Source of the DNA: Chelydra serpentina
Taxonomy: Eukaryota > Chordata > Testudines > Chelydridae
DNA length: 64,000 nt
Assembly: GCA_037349315.1 (NCBI GenBank)
Contig: JBAIAC010000010.1
Location: 32,466,001 to 32,530,000 of the forward strand
Direction of reading: 5' to 3'
Shown here: positions 25,091-36,995 of the stretch, piece after piece
How the letters are laid out: each line of letters opens with the position of its first letter
Numbering within the stretch: the stretch's first letter is position 1
Program-made: the position numbers and the translations under genes
The notes under the pieces: generated by a model
Database searches by the model: none
Told to the model about the DNA's origin: nothing
The model's input: only the letters and a program-made list of their open reading frames with translations

Positions 25091-25639
25091 CTGAAAGTAT
25101 TTAAACAAAAATGCTGAGAGAAATATGTATGATGCAGTGTAATAACATATGGTTCAGTAATTGCATAATGCAGCAGTTAAGAAATGCTGTCTTGCTTCTA
25201 CTGGTAAAAAACGTAAACTTATTTTACCAATGATAGTACATTATCATTGACAGACACAAAGTAAGATGTATTTAATTGAGTTCCTCAGAAGAACAATACT
25301 TGAGAATACAACTCGAACAGAGACTCAGACACAATTTTGTAAATTGTGTAATATGGATGCAAACTAAGGCACTGATCCTATACAGAGCTTCACAAGAATG
25401 CAGGGGTTCATCAGTATTTATAGTGGAGGGTGAGAAGAAGATTGTCCAGTAGCGTATTTCTTGGGCTCACATAAACACCTTTACTTTCTGTGCTACCAGT
25501 GCCTCACTTTGAACCTGAGCATGTATATTTCAAGGCACAAAGAAATGTTAATTGTACTCAACTGCTTTACAAGTTGGGTTACAGACTGAATCTAGCTGTA
25601 ATCACAGAATACAGTTTAGTCAAGTATGAAATTAACTGT

Positions 25640-26393
25640 TGTGACAGACCCAGGCCAGTTGGGTATAACAAAGTAGTCGAATGCAGATATACTGGCCATT
25701 GCATTAGCAGTTTTCTGTTCCCTGACTGACCAGAGCAGGGGCTGCTCCAGGCTAACGAGAACACCTGACTCCAATTAACCTGCAAAGAGTCAGTTGAGGC
25801 CATTAAGGTAATGTGAACACCTGACTCTAATTAAGGCCCTTCTGATACTATAAAAGGGCTCACTCCAGTCAGGCTGAAGAGAGCTAGTGAGCTAGAGGAG
25901 AGGAAATGCTGCTGAAGGGCTGGGTAATGAGGACACCCTCAAGCCATCAGTAAGGGAGCCCTAAGGTAAGGGTGAATAAGAGAGAAGTGGGAGAGCTGTG
26001 GGGAAGTGGCCCAGGGAAACATAGCAACTCTGGCAGTGAAAGGTTAGTTGCCAACAGCTGCTACTATTAGGGTCCCTGGGCCGGAACCCAGAGTACAGGG
26101 TGAGCCCGGGTTCCCCACAACCTGTCACTACAGAAACACCTCTTGGGAGGGGAAGACAGACCCCTGTCAGGACAAGAGGCTAAACTGTTCTGAGATAAGC
26201 CCATAGGGATAACAGAGACTGTGGGAGTTCTCTCACCAACCTTGCTGGCTTATGATGAAAAGGGCGCAGTAGACTGGAACCCTGTCCCTAGAGAGAGAAG
26301 GGCTACGTGGAGGGTTGCAGTGAGCCTCTGAGGCTAGCATAAACCACCTAGAAGCGCGGGGCTCACGGGGACAGGGTTGGAGCTCTGCCACAC
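25640..26393 (+). mobile_element. 754-bp solo LTR
   Basis: Starts TGTGACAGACCC and ends CTGCCACA, with a 4-bp duplication CTGT on both sides (25636-25639, 26394-26397). TATA-like TATAAAA at 25849-25855 precedes a G-rich leader. No internal retroviral region is present, so this is the product of LTR recombination. A 4-bp duplication is common for gammaretrovirus-like elements. Orientation follows the TATA box. Confidence 0.75.
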
Positions 26394-26762
26394 TGTATTC
26401 AGAATAAGTCTGTATGTTTGTCACTTCTGATTTTCATGGCAAAGATCATGACTGTTAGGGGATTCTAATTTTTTTTAAATAGTTGTTTTACAAGTCTCTT
26501 CCTTCAATTTTAACAGCTCTTTTTGATGTGTGTGTGTTTTGAAGTCTTTGAATGTATTTTAAAATGGTAAGTGATGGCTATAAATGCTTTTTCCAGTAGA
26601 AAATAAGCTTATTAGGAAGTAAAATATTCTGTGCCATGACTCTTCAGATTTTTTACTCTCAGCCATTCAGTCTTATTTATGAGATAAGAGAGACACAGTA
26701 GAGACAAAGACCAATCCTGCAATGACATAAAGATTTGAGTAAATTTACCTATCAGAGTAGTC

Positions 26763-27046
26763 ACATGTCTGCACTGCAAAAAAATTCCATGGTAGCAAGT
26801 CTCGGAGCCCGGGTCAACTGACTTGGGCTTGCACTACAGGGCTGAAAACTGCAGTGGAGAAGTTCCTTCTAAGGCTGGAGCCTAGTCTCTGAGTCCCAGC
26901 GTGGGGGAGGGTCTCCGAGCCTGGGATCCAGCCTTAGCAGGAACTTCCCAACTGCTATTTTTAGCCTCGTAGCACGAGTCCTGTGAACCCGAGTCCGTTG
27001 ACTCGTGTTCTAAGACTTGTGCCATGGTTTTTTTGTGTGCAGTTGC
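26763..27046. mobile_element. MITE with TGCACTGCAAAAAA-type ends
   Basis: The left end (TGCACTGCAAAAAAATTCCA) and right end (CCATGGTTTTTTTGTGTGCA) are inverted copies. The middle repeats CCCGGGTCAACTGACTTGGG-like words in both orientations (GAGTCCGTTGACTCGTG on the right). Duplication not clear; superfamily not assigned. Confidence 0.7.
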
Positions 27047-27610
27047 TCATGAGCCTAAGTCTTTGCAGGAGTGGCTCCCTCACATCAGCCTACTAGTTGA
27101 TCAGCTGCTTACACTTGCCAGTATTTACTATAACAAAGCCTGCCACGTATTTGTCACTGTGCACTGTTCTGAACTAAATAATTATACAAGTATAACAGGC
27201 TCTCTATGCTTATATATATTTCAGATAAGAACATTGTACACATTACTTAGGGTCTTGCTGTCCCAGCCTTACTCATGGTATCTTACGCCACAAAGTTCTC
27301 GTTGAAGGTCAAAAGGCAGTATGCAGTGAGTAGGGCACTTCTCAGCATGACTAAGGGTGGCAGAATCAGGTCTACAATAAACCGTGAACCATACTCTGTG
27401 CTGACTTCAGTGGGATTACATGAAGCATACATCAATTAAATGAGTTTTAATTGCTTTTAATTAAGTGGAATGTATTTCCAGTAGTTCTGATTTAAACAGG
27501 ATCTATGTGTTAGCACCAGCAACCAATCTAAGGATTCAGCACTTAATGCTTGCACAAAAAAAGAGCCATTTGCAAAGGATAAAATGGAAGTAGATTTTGG
27601 GGGAAATTAC

Positions 27611-27747
27611 CCTAATTAGTTGCAAAGCTGCTTGTAGTCTAGCGCGGTCCTGGAACGTCTGGGCCTGACCTGGCTGTAATCGCGATTTTAAGAATCTCGA
27701 GCTCCAAGTCCCACTCATCCAAGGCAGTCGAGCTTTGAATAACTCCT
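27611..27747 (-). CDS. ECT2L: ECT2L coding exon 5
   Basis: 137 nt, residues 241-286, with ELFKARLPWMSGTWSSRF near its start and a Q- and R-rich end. Acceptor TTGTTTTTCAG, donor AGG|GTAATT, phase 0 out. No recognised domain; it is part of the linker between the F-box and the middle region. Confidence 0.9.
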
Positions 27748-30565
27748 CTGAAAAACAAGCATCACCAGACCCTACTGTTTAATCCCATGTGTTTCCACTG
27801 ATGGATAAGTACACACTAACAGGAAAAACAATGCAGTAACTAGGGAAATAATCCATATGAAAATTAGCATGTTAGTTTTACATAGCAGTCTTTAGATTTT
27901 ATCTACACTGAACATCCTGCCTGAAAAGTCCTTCTCATTTTTGGCTAGGAATTGGTATTCTACTAAAATGAAGTTGTCTTGTATTAATACAATGCCTGAA
28001 ATGAAAGTAGTGTTTACCACCTGAATAGTTCAAAAAATGAGTTCAGTTTAAAAAAATTATAAGAATGTCTTAACAGTCATGAGATTAAAAACATGGGGAC
28101 TGTTTTCATTTGCCTTCTGATTTTTGACGTCTTGGGATTTATATTTTCAAGTTTTTCTCTCTAACTGGAAAGTCTCGAAGCCTATTGTTTAAAAAAGGAA
28201 AACTGAGGTTCTCACATAATCATAACTCCAGGTGCTGAGATTTAGGAAAAATACCAATTATAAGACTTCAGAGAAAACTTGGGGACTTGACAGCCCTGAA
28301 GGTGTGGTCTCCAGAAAAACTATATGAATAGTGACATCCTTTCAAATGAATATTAATTCAGAGGGGAGAACCATGTTGGCTGAACAAAAATTCACAATCT
28401 ATATCTAATATACAATACACAAATTATTAGATTTGTAGACAAAAATCTCAATATGCTGAGCACTGTTTAATAAAAGTCTAATATATCATAGAATTCCATG
28501 GAAATATTTCTGTTAGTCTTGGGGTTTATTTAAGTAATTTTATACAAAACCTACATTTTGTCCTAAACTTGACCAAGGATTCCTTTAATGCGTTGACTGT
28601 ATTTGTAGCTATAATTAAAATTTCTACAGGACATCCTGGTATTGGGTCTTTTCCTTTCAAACCTTTGTTTTCCTAAATTGGAAAGCAATATGTGCCAGAC
28701 TGGAAAGAAATTAAGTCAGCAACCACACACTGACAGTTTGAGGTTTCTATTATTTCCACAGTTGAGATGTACTAGAAACCCCACTGGACACTTTTAAGCC
28801 TGAATATTTTTATCCTACAGGCATATCAAATATGACTAAACAACCATACAGAAGAAACAAAATCTATTGTTATTTACCATTTTCAGCTCTTACTCTTTTG
28901 ATATTGAAAATTAATTTTTAAAAAATCTGCAAAGATAAGTTTTCCTAAAGAAAAGGTCTTTGACTACTTGAATTCTTTAGGCTGCTTTATCACTTTCAGA
29001 AGACAGTATTTGTTATTTTAACATTAATCTCAGATGAAAGAGGTTGTTATTTTAATACCACTGACTCTTGTGTAACGCTAATCTCTCTCGAATAATTTTT
29101 CGTAGCCATTTTTCTCTTAGCCTTTCTCCCTGCTCCTCATTTTCAGCTTTTGGTTCATTGAGGGTCCCATAGATTTCAGTGGCTTCTCTTGGGGTGAAGT
29201 AATCTAAGCTGGTTGCACAGGCAATATAATGTTGCTTCCAAGCACAGTATTCGTTGTCTGCTGGAGTGTAGGGCAGGAACCATCCAAACGTAACACATTT
29301 TGGCACCCATAAACAGTCCTTAAAACAAGGAGGTAAAAGAGAGACAATAAGCTGTGATTGAGGACAAAAAGCTTTCTATTTAATCTTTAGGGTTTCATAC
29401 TGCCACTGATCACAGTAGTATTGGAGTATAAATTAAACATGGCACCTCCATAAATGTTAGTGAGATGATTTTTTTTAATGAAGTGGCTAGTGCTTTTCCA
29501 GAACAAATAAAATACATAATCCCTCTGTCTCAAAGAGCCTGCTGCAACATTTTCTTGTATGCAGAGGCCAGCACTGTTCCTGAGGATGAATAATCAGATG
29601 AAGTCAATGAATTCAAGTGAGAGAGGTGCATTTGGTTTTGTTCTGTTGGTTTTTTTTAAAAGGGATAGCGGAGGGATGTTTCATTTTAAAATTCTTTATC
29701 TGGAAATTTAAGCATTGTCTTGTCCCCTTGATTGTCATATTTGGCCTAAGAGGACTGGGGAAGAGAAAGAGTAGGCTAATTCTCATACCACTGTGAGCAG
29801 ATTCTGAAGATCAATATTTATTTTATTTTAACTTCTATAAATAGTATTGTGCCTATGCTATACACTCTGTATTTAGACAGATCATAACAAACAGTAGCAT
29901 TGTGAATATTCGAAAATGCTAAGCCCTGGCATCAGTATCCATATGGTCCATAGCAATCTCTATAAATTTACAGCGTTTAGGACATCCAGCTAACTACATA
30001 GCTCTAAATTATGTATTGTGTTCTGTTGCTTGATGTGTGCATTTAAAGACCAATGCCAAAGCAGGGTTAAGTATAGAAGCAAAGCAGCAGAATGAAACGT
30101 AGAATGAGAATTATCTTCTGACACGAGAAAATATAAATGCCTTTATGTGTAATATACCCTTACTGATTGAGATGTTCTTGCTAGGGTTGGATGAAGCTGG
30201 TTCCAACAATTTATCTGTTTATAGTGAATTAAATAAAGCAAAGTTTAAAAGGTTATTTTGTCAAGTGTGTGAAAGTTGAAAATTCTGGTATAGAAGATCT
30301 TTCCAATTATTATTTAAGTGTGCTAGACAGATAAATGCCCAACCTTCTGAAGCATTTCATGTATCTGAGTGCTGTATAAGATACGAAATTGCTTTGGCAA
30401 ATTATGCTATTTACAACATGCTGTTCCAGATTTCCCATTTCATGTATGTAGTGCTCCTTAAAAGTGCTGTAAATGTCCAAGTTACAGGTTCTATTCCTAT
30501 CAACATCAATAAGAAAATTCTTCTTGATTGCCATGGGAGTGGGACCAGGCCTAAAATGAACAGAC
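27748..30565. other. ECT2L introns 3-4, no repeat recognised
   Basis: AT-rich intron on both sides of exon 4, with no named element and no further exon. Confidence 0.5.
29066..29318 (-). CDS. ECT2L: ECT2L coding exon 4
   Basis: 253 nt, residues 157-241. It starts [19 protein letters not shown], closing the F-box region, and ends in a charged helix ([18 protein letters not shown]). The donor is AAGA|GTCAGT. A GT five bases further on would create a stop at the junction, so the frame of the next exon fixes this choice: A plus AG makes lysine. Confidence 0.92.
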
Positions 30566-30728
30566 CTGTTCAGTTATAAACTTCCAGTGCCAGTTGACTT
30601 GGGCAGCTGCACACAGCTCCCTGGGGCTGAGAAAGGAGAAGATGTACAGAGAGATGAAACGTGGCAGCACTCTGGTGAAATCCACTTTGGTCACTGGAAT
30701 TCTCTCTGCAAACCAGTATTGGGTAAAC
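30566..30728 (-). CDS. ECT2L: ECT2L coding exon 3, F-box
   Basis: 163 nt, residues 102-156. It carries the F-box core: [18 protein letters not shown] followed by [12 protein letters not shown], the usual L-P-x6-I-F-x-L-x4-L-x3-VxxxW spacing. In known F-box proteins this fold docks to SKP1. The acceptor is TCTTCACAG and the donor CAG|GTCTGT. The exon ends in phase 0. Confidence 0.95.
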
Positions 30729-31538
30729 CTGTGAAGAGAGAGAGATTCACCATAGTTAAAATCCTGTTGAGATTCTATTCTGTCACCCTGTTGGTCTTCC
30801 TCTTCAAAAAACCTGAGATCTCTTTGAAGACTGTCAGGAGTAAAGTGATTCCTATGAGAGCATAATTTGCAAAGTGCTTTGGGACCCATTGGAAAGGGAT
30901 TAAAGATGTATTTAAGTCTAATTAGTTGGCCATTTCTCTATTGATAGCGTCGCATCTCAGTGACATAATGCAACATTTTGAGGGCAAATCTAGACTTTTA
31001 TGTGAAGAGGAGCATTGTGTTGTAACTAGTGAACTATATCTCTTGCAAAACAACCAAAACTATGCCAAGAGTGTGGTCATTTCAAGAGAACCACTTATGT
31101 TTATATCACTGGCCCTGATATCACTGAAGTTGGTTTTATTGCTCTCTAGAAGACTGGAAAGAGTTGAATCTTTGTATTTGTAGTAGCCATTTTCTATTAT
31201 TAGTAATCCAGTAGGTCAGGAGTGTGAGAGATGACTTGCCAATAAAGAAACTATTAGATAATTTGCCTATTAGCCTGGGCCTGTGTGAAGAACACATAAA
31301 TCAATCCAGATGTTTGGATGGGAAAGGCTCAAGACATCCAGGGAAAGAGTTAAAAATCTCTCATATTTTTAATAATCCCAAGTGGCCAGGAAACAACTCT
31401 GTAAACTCTTACTCACACACAGACCAATAGAAGTCAATGTATAAGGGATGGCGTGATTAGGCCCTTAGTTTATAAGAGCTGACAAAAACCTGGTCCTGTG
31501 AGATACAGAGCTCCCTCTCTGCCCATTAGGAGCTAGTG

Positions 31539-32177
31539 CAGGCATGGGCAAACTTTTTGGCCCGAGGGCCACATCGGGGTTGCAAAACTGTATGGAGGGC
31601 TGGGTAGGGAAAGCTGTGCTTCCCCAAACAGCCTGGCTCCTGCCCCCTATCTCCCCCCTCCCACTTCCTGCCCCCTAACTGCCACCCTCAGGATTCCTGA
31701 CCCATCCAACCTCCTCCCCCCGCTCCTTGTCCCCTGATTGCCCTCTCTCAAACTCCCCCCCCCGGACCCTAATCACCCCCCAGGACCTCACCCCCTATCC
31801 AACCCCTCTGCTCCCTGACCCCTATCTACATCCCCATCCCCTGACAGGCCCCCTGGGACTCCCACGCTTATCCAACTCCCCCTCCCCCTGTCCCCCTGAC
31901 AGCCCCCCGGGACCCTCTGCCCTTTATCCAAACACACACCCCCCCCCGGCCCCCTTACCAGCCTGCTCAGAGCAGCATGTCTGGCAGCCATGCGGCATGG
32001 TTGGCACACGCAGTCCCACCCCCCAGAGCACTGTGTGTGTGGCGGCATGGCTCCAGTCGCTGGGGGAAGGGGGGGGACAACAGGGCAGGGGGAAGGAGGA
32101 AAGGGGGAGGGGCTAGCCTCTCCAGCTGGGAGCTCAGGGGCAGGACAGGCCCACGGGCCATAGTTTGCCCACCTCTG
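31539..32177. mobile_element. 639-bp hAT-type element
   Basis: Perfect 8-bp duplication AGCTAGTG (31531-31538, 32178-32185). Ends CAGGCATGGGCAAACT and AGTTTGCCCACCTCTG are inverted repeats, 13 of 16. C-rich first half (CCCCTGAC and CCCCCTGG words), G-rich second half. Long open frames here (up to about 170 codons on the minus strand) are low-complexity artefacts. Confidence 0.93.
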
Positions 32178-32855
32178 AGCTAGTGGGAACTCTGTGTTCA
32201 GTACTGTGTAAAGTTGAATCTTTGGGATCTGATTCTGCAATATATAACATGGAGCAGGCTGTTGTCTGCCTCCAGTGAGTCTCTGCACAAGCAAAGCAGT
32301 CTGCCCACCCACCTTATAAACTGCAACATTCAGGTCCTAGATTGTGAGCTCTTTGGAAAAGGAACCTTGTCTGCTCCATGTTCTGCACAGCATTGACCAC
32401 ACGGACAGTGCTCACCCAATAATAGATAATACTAGATGGAAAGGCTATAGAGACTTCCCCGCCCACCCCTACTGATGCAATGAAAAGGGGAAAAGATGGA
32501 GAATCTGGAGCCTCAGGCCTGCACTAGACAAATATCTATACACTCTCTCTCACAATTTTGGTACAATGTTAATTTTTAGGTCTTATGAATCTGACCATGT
32601 CCTTATTAAACCAAACTGACAGGACCCTGTTAAAAAAGAAAGATACAATTTCAGGTCCCAATCAGATCCATCTGGGAGACACCTGCACTAGTGTTAAACC
32701 CCACAAGGACTTCACGGGATTCCGCAAGGTATAGGGATCCTGCTGGGCAAATCTCACTACGGAATTGGTTTGGTGTGTCTTATGTGACATCCATATTCAT
32801 ACATACCTGCTTGTTTGGAAACACAATACTAAGCTAGTCCTTGTATCAAACTTAC

Positions 32856-32968
32856 TTCAGTTGTGATTTACTGCATCTCATCAACATTGTGTGGAGGAAT
32901 TGTTTGCGCTGCGTGTCTGTCCACAGATCAAACCAATGGGTTATGAGACTAACTCTTTCCTCAAAGAG
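32856..32968 (-). CDS. ECT2L: ECT2L coding exon 2
   Basis: 113 nt, residues 65-102, opening with [16 protein letters not shown] and rich in W, F and charged residues. The acceptor is CCTTTCAG and the donor GAA|GTAAGT. It enters at phase 0 and leaves two bases over, which the next exon completes as a lysine codon. Too small and too shifted for a plain ORF scan, but it fits the frame on both sides. Confidence 0.88.
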
Positions 32969-33073
32969 CTGAAAGGAAACAGAGTATTTCCATATCTATT
33001 TCAGTATGCTATGCAGACCTGTACAAGTCTGATGCACATATAATGATGCTTAGTAGATATAAATTAAACTGGG

Positions 33074-33186
33074 CAGGGGTGCTGACAGCCATTGAACCAA
33101 ACTGCAAACCCTGTATATGATGGAAACCACTTCAAGCCAGGGGGTGCTGCAGTACCCCCCAGAGCCCTAGTTCAAGTACCTATGAA
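33074..33186 (-). mobile_element. Copy of the GGTGCTGGAAC repeat, truncated
   Basis: In reverse it reads TGGCTTGAAGTGGTTTCCAT, then CATATACAGGGTTTGCAGTT and TCAATGGCTGTCAGCACCCC. The same words occur at 50.96-51.06 kb and 52.82-52.91 kb, where copies are split by other elements. Here there is no insertion, but the right terminus is missing. Confidence 0.75.
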
Positions 33187-33244
33187 TTGGAGGCTTGTCT
33201 ATATGACAAGTAACTGCAAGGCAAGCCACAGTATGAATGTATAG

Positions 33245-33556
33245 CAGGGGTCGGCAACCTTTCAGAAGTGGTGTGCTGAGTCTTCATTTATTCACTCTAA
33301 TTTAAGGTGTCGCATGCCAGTAATACATTTTAATGTTTTTAGAAGGTCTCTTTCTATAAGCCTTTAATATATAACTAAACTATTGTTGTATGTAAAGTAA
33401 ATAAGGTTTTTAAAATGTTTAAGAAGCTTCACTTAAAATTAAATGAAAATGCAGAGCCCCCCCAGACCGGTGGCCAGGACCCGGGCAGTGTGAGTGCCAC
33501 TGAAAATCAGCTCGTGTGCCGCCTTTAGGCAACCTATGGCACGGATGCCACCCCTG
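33245..33556. mobile_element. 312-bp hAT-type MITE, CAGGGGTCGGCAACC family
   Basis: Starts CAGGGGTCGGCAACC and ends GCCACCCCTG. Duplication ATGTATAG / ATCTACAG, 6 of 8. Contains TTCATTTATTCACTCTAATT, also found inverted in the copy at 34659-35126. The ends resemble those of Charlie-type hAT elements. Confidence 0.82.
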
Positions 33557-33739
33557 ATCTACAGCATACCAGCTTGCACCACAGTCATGCCCTGCACCAG
33601 CACCGTAACAAGAGATTTTGCTTTTAGCTGTTTTGAAATACTTTGCAGCACTGTGATAGAGACCAGCAGAGAGAAACCGAAAAAGGGGTTTAAATATTGT
33701 AAAAAATGTACCTCTTCCCCATTAATATAATTAAGGTGG

Positions 33740-34497
33740 TGATAGTATCAGGACACTTTGACTTGCATAAAACAGCAGTTAGTTTTAAGATTAAGGCTTT
33801 AGATAAATAGTAATTAGTGATAGTTTAAAGTTAGAAATCCAAAATGCCGGATGCAATAATTCTCTATAAAGGACACATGGTTAGGATATGGAATGTTCCA
33901 GCAACTAATAGGGAATGACTCCACATTTCTCCCAAGACCTCGAGGAATATCTGGAAGCTGATTGGCTGAGCCAGACAAATAATGTTAATGAGCAGACCTT
34001 GAGAGAGAAACCAGCATATAAGGCCCATAGCTAGCAGGCTGAGTGTAGCGGATTTGAGGCTTTATGGAAGAACAGAAGCTACCTGAGGAGAAGAAGAAGA
34101 ACAGAAAATTCTGAAAAGTAGCCACCTGGAAAAGCAGCAACATTCATCTAATGGTCACCACGGCAATGGCTTTCATAGCAGCACAATCAGCAGTCCCTGC
34201 CAGCAGCAACAGCCAGCAGCAACTGCTGCTACACCCGCTACCTGAAGCAGCAGCAGCAGCAGTTAGGAAAATTGTGGCCTTGACAATCACCATCTGTAAC
34301 ATCATTACAGATAGATCAGAAGGACCATTAAGATGAAACAGAAGGACCTTGAGTACGAGTATAAATCTAATTTCTCCATGTATTGTTAAGGAGTGCATGG
34401 GTCTGTCTGTAAATAAAGCTGGATGCCTGTGTTCTGAGTGAAATCTCCCCTACCCATCCAGCGACCACTTGGCCAGTGTTCACAGGATGTTAAAAAT
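33740..34497 (+). mobile_element. Probable LTR with TATA and poly-A signals
   Basis: GCATATAAGGCC at about 34014 and an AATAAAG signal at about 34413, spaced as in a retroviral U3-R, then an end in TTCACA. A CAG-rich stretch (34200-34262) lies between them. The left edge and a target duplication were not found, so the limits are rough; it could also be a promoter-like intron sequence. Confidence 0.4.
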
Positions 34498-34658
34498 TTA
34501 AATGTCAGATGTTAAATATTAAGAGATTAAATGTTAACTATTAAATGTGAATATTAAGTGAATAATTCTCTCAAACTATAATATTGTAATGATTTATAGA
34601 GGTAATGTATATTACATTGTATTAAGCATGTCATTGAATTGCAGCATTTAGGCTAAAA

Positions 34659-35126
34659 CAGGGGTCGGCAACCTACGGCACACGTGCCAAAGCTGGCACG
34701 CGAGCCAATTTTTGATGGCACACAGTGGGCTGAGCGGCTCAGCCCGCCGCAGCTCTGGGGTTCTGGCTGCTGGCCCCTTGCCTGCTGGGGTCCCGCCACC
34801 GGCCCCACTCAGTGCCCGCTGCTGGCCTGGGTGAAGGAACCCAGGCTGGCAGCGAACTGAGACCCTGGCTGGCAGGAGCCGGTGGCCGGAACCCCAGAGC
34901 AGGGGAGGGCTGAGCCCTTGCCAGCCAGGGTCCCGCCGCCAGCCCCACTCAGCGCCCGCTGAAGGTGAAGGGAACCCCAGGCTGGCAGCAGGCTGAGACC
35001 CCGGCTGGAAGGAGCCGGCGGCCAGAACCTCAGAGCGTTAAAATGTATTACTGGCACGCAAAGCTTTAAATTAGAGTGAATAAATGAAGACTTGGCACAC
35101 CACTTCTGAAATGTTGCCGACCACTG
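34659..35126. mobile_element. 468-bp hAT-type element, CAGGGGTCGGCAACC family
   Basis: Ends CAGGGGTCGGCAACCT and TGTTGCCGACCACTG. Duplication GGCTAAAA / GGCTAGAG, 6 of 8. The right side contains AGAGTGAATAAATGAAGACT, the inverse of the copy at 33.25 kb. The GC-rich middle holds two related blocks (GGCTGGCAG..GAGCCGG), an internal duplication. Confidence 0.85.
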
Positions 35127-35161
35127 GGCTAGAGCCTTGGTGTTTACAGGGCCTCCTACTT

Positions 35162-35195
35162 TTGTGTGTGTGTGTATAGATAGATACATAGATAT
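35162..35195. repeat. (TG)n / (GATA)n microsatellite
   Basis: TGTGTGTGTGTGTATAGATAGATACATAGATA, immediately right of the hAT element. Confidence 0.9.
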
Positions 35196-35794
35196 TACAT
35201 TGTTAACTGTTATAGTATCTGCGTATCTTGTGTAGTCCGTGTCTTTTATTTTGTTGCACCGCTTCATTCCTAGATATAATTCTACTGTGTTTTAATATAT
35301 TTTATATATTCTTTCTTGCGTCTATTAAAAATACTGTAATTACTTATTTTTAAAAAATAAATAATTCTTGTGTTTTCAAAGCATTTCTGCTTGTGTGTGT
35401 CACTCCTTGAGCGGAAGGCTGAACCTATGTCCTTTCAGGAGTTAGCAAGACTAGTTTGATCTGGGGAGCCCTCTGCGGGTCGGAGACAAGCCCCCTGGTA
35501 ACCCACTGGCAATTCCTTTTGAGCGGGCCACAACCTTTTTACCCTTTTATTAAATTAGAAGTGCTATTGTAGGCTAATTTAATTGGTGTCTAAAATTTAG
35601 GGTAACAACACTGCTACAGTGCAGTGGAAATCCTGGAGTGCAGCTTAGCATACTACACTTTCAAGTAATAGTATGCCTAGCCACCATCTAGGACTTGCAT
35701 TGTGCTACAGCAGTGACCACATGGGACATTACTGCATGGTAAACTGTAGATTCACATCCTGGCTTTTTCTTGCCATGTAGACAAGTCCTGGGAC

Positions 35795-35960
35795 TCAGGA
35801 GACCTGTATTCTTGTATTCCTACCACTGCTCCTGCCACTGACCAGCTTTGTGACCCTTGGCAAGTCACTTCATCTCTCTGTACCTGTTTCACTTCCTATC
35901 CTTTGTTTAAGGTCTTCAAGGAAGGGACTGTCTCTTACTTTGTGTCTGAACCGTGCCCAG
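35795..35960 (+). repeat. MIR-type SINE remnant
   Basis: GACTCAGGAGACCTG, then CCACTGACCAGCTTTGTGAC and CTTGGCAAGTCACTTCATCT follow the MIR core on the plus strand. Diverged. Confidence 0.7.
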
Positions 35961-36995
35961 CCCAATGGAGACCAGATCTCAGTTGGAGCCTCTGGGGACT
36001 AGCTACTGTAATACAAAAACGAGTAGTCCAAAGGGACAGATCATTATGGAGAAGTTTACTCATTGTTCTTATCCATGTGATGTATGGTTAAACGGTCTAC
36101 CTATTTTAGGTACTGTATTTATAGAGCAGCAATCGCAGAGGGCAGACATCCATTTTTATTCTCCTTGGCCCTGGGTTCTGTGGGAATGACACTCTCCCTT
36201 AGTTCAAAAGCCCTGTACAAGAGGGAGATCAAACTTAGCTGTTCTCATAGGATAGAGTCCACTTCCTCTCACTCTCTCTACTCCAATTGCTACTCAGCAA
36301 AGGTCTTGTATTCTTTTACACCTTCCTCTGCAGGTAAAATGAGCAATTTCTGAGTATATCAGCCTAGTGCCAGACTACAGCAATGCATGTGGGATGAAGC
36401 TTTTGGGGAATGTAGTCCCATTTAGTTAAGAGCAGTATCAGATTTGATTAAAGGACAAAGAACATTTGTTTATAAAACATTGAACCAATATATAAATCTA
36501 TCATTTTAAAAAAATTAGACGTATAATGCCATTGTACCTGACTGCTGTTATAGAGCCAATCATGTGCTTGCTAATTGACATAGTACTTATTGCTATGAAT
36601 AGTCCTTGGTCCTCACAGGCGTAATTGCTGTCAAACATTATGGCAGTAAATACTTTGTATTGTAGTAGGTCCTAGAAGCCACAGCCCCACTGTGCCAGTA
36701 ACAGTACAGAGATGTAACAGACAATCCCTGCCCCATTTCTGTTAAATGACCAAAGAAAATAAAGGTGTGCCAGTTAAAAGACAAGGAGATGTTGATGTAA
36801 TATTTTTAAAATGTGAGGTTGGTTTCTGACCTAATTTACACGACCATGCATCAGTGCATATATTGTAAGATGTTTCCTTGTCATTGCATGTGCAAGTGGG
36901 AGGTTGGGAGTGTTTGAAGATATGTGGCAATGTGCACCAATGCATTTCATGATAGTTGAGCCTATGAAAATAACTTCTACCAGAATGTAACTTAC

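Noticed and set aside
31788..32312. Open frame of 174 codons, minus strand
   Set aside because: Covers a hAT element with perfect target duplications; C- and G-rich low complexity.
35230..35620. Possible second retroviral fragment right of the 34.66-kb hAT element
   Set aside because: AATAAA-like words and a GC-rich tail are present, but there are no ends, duplication or coding motif.
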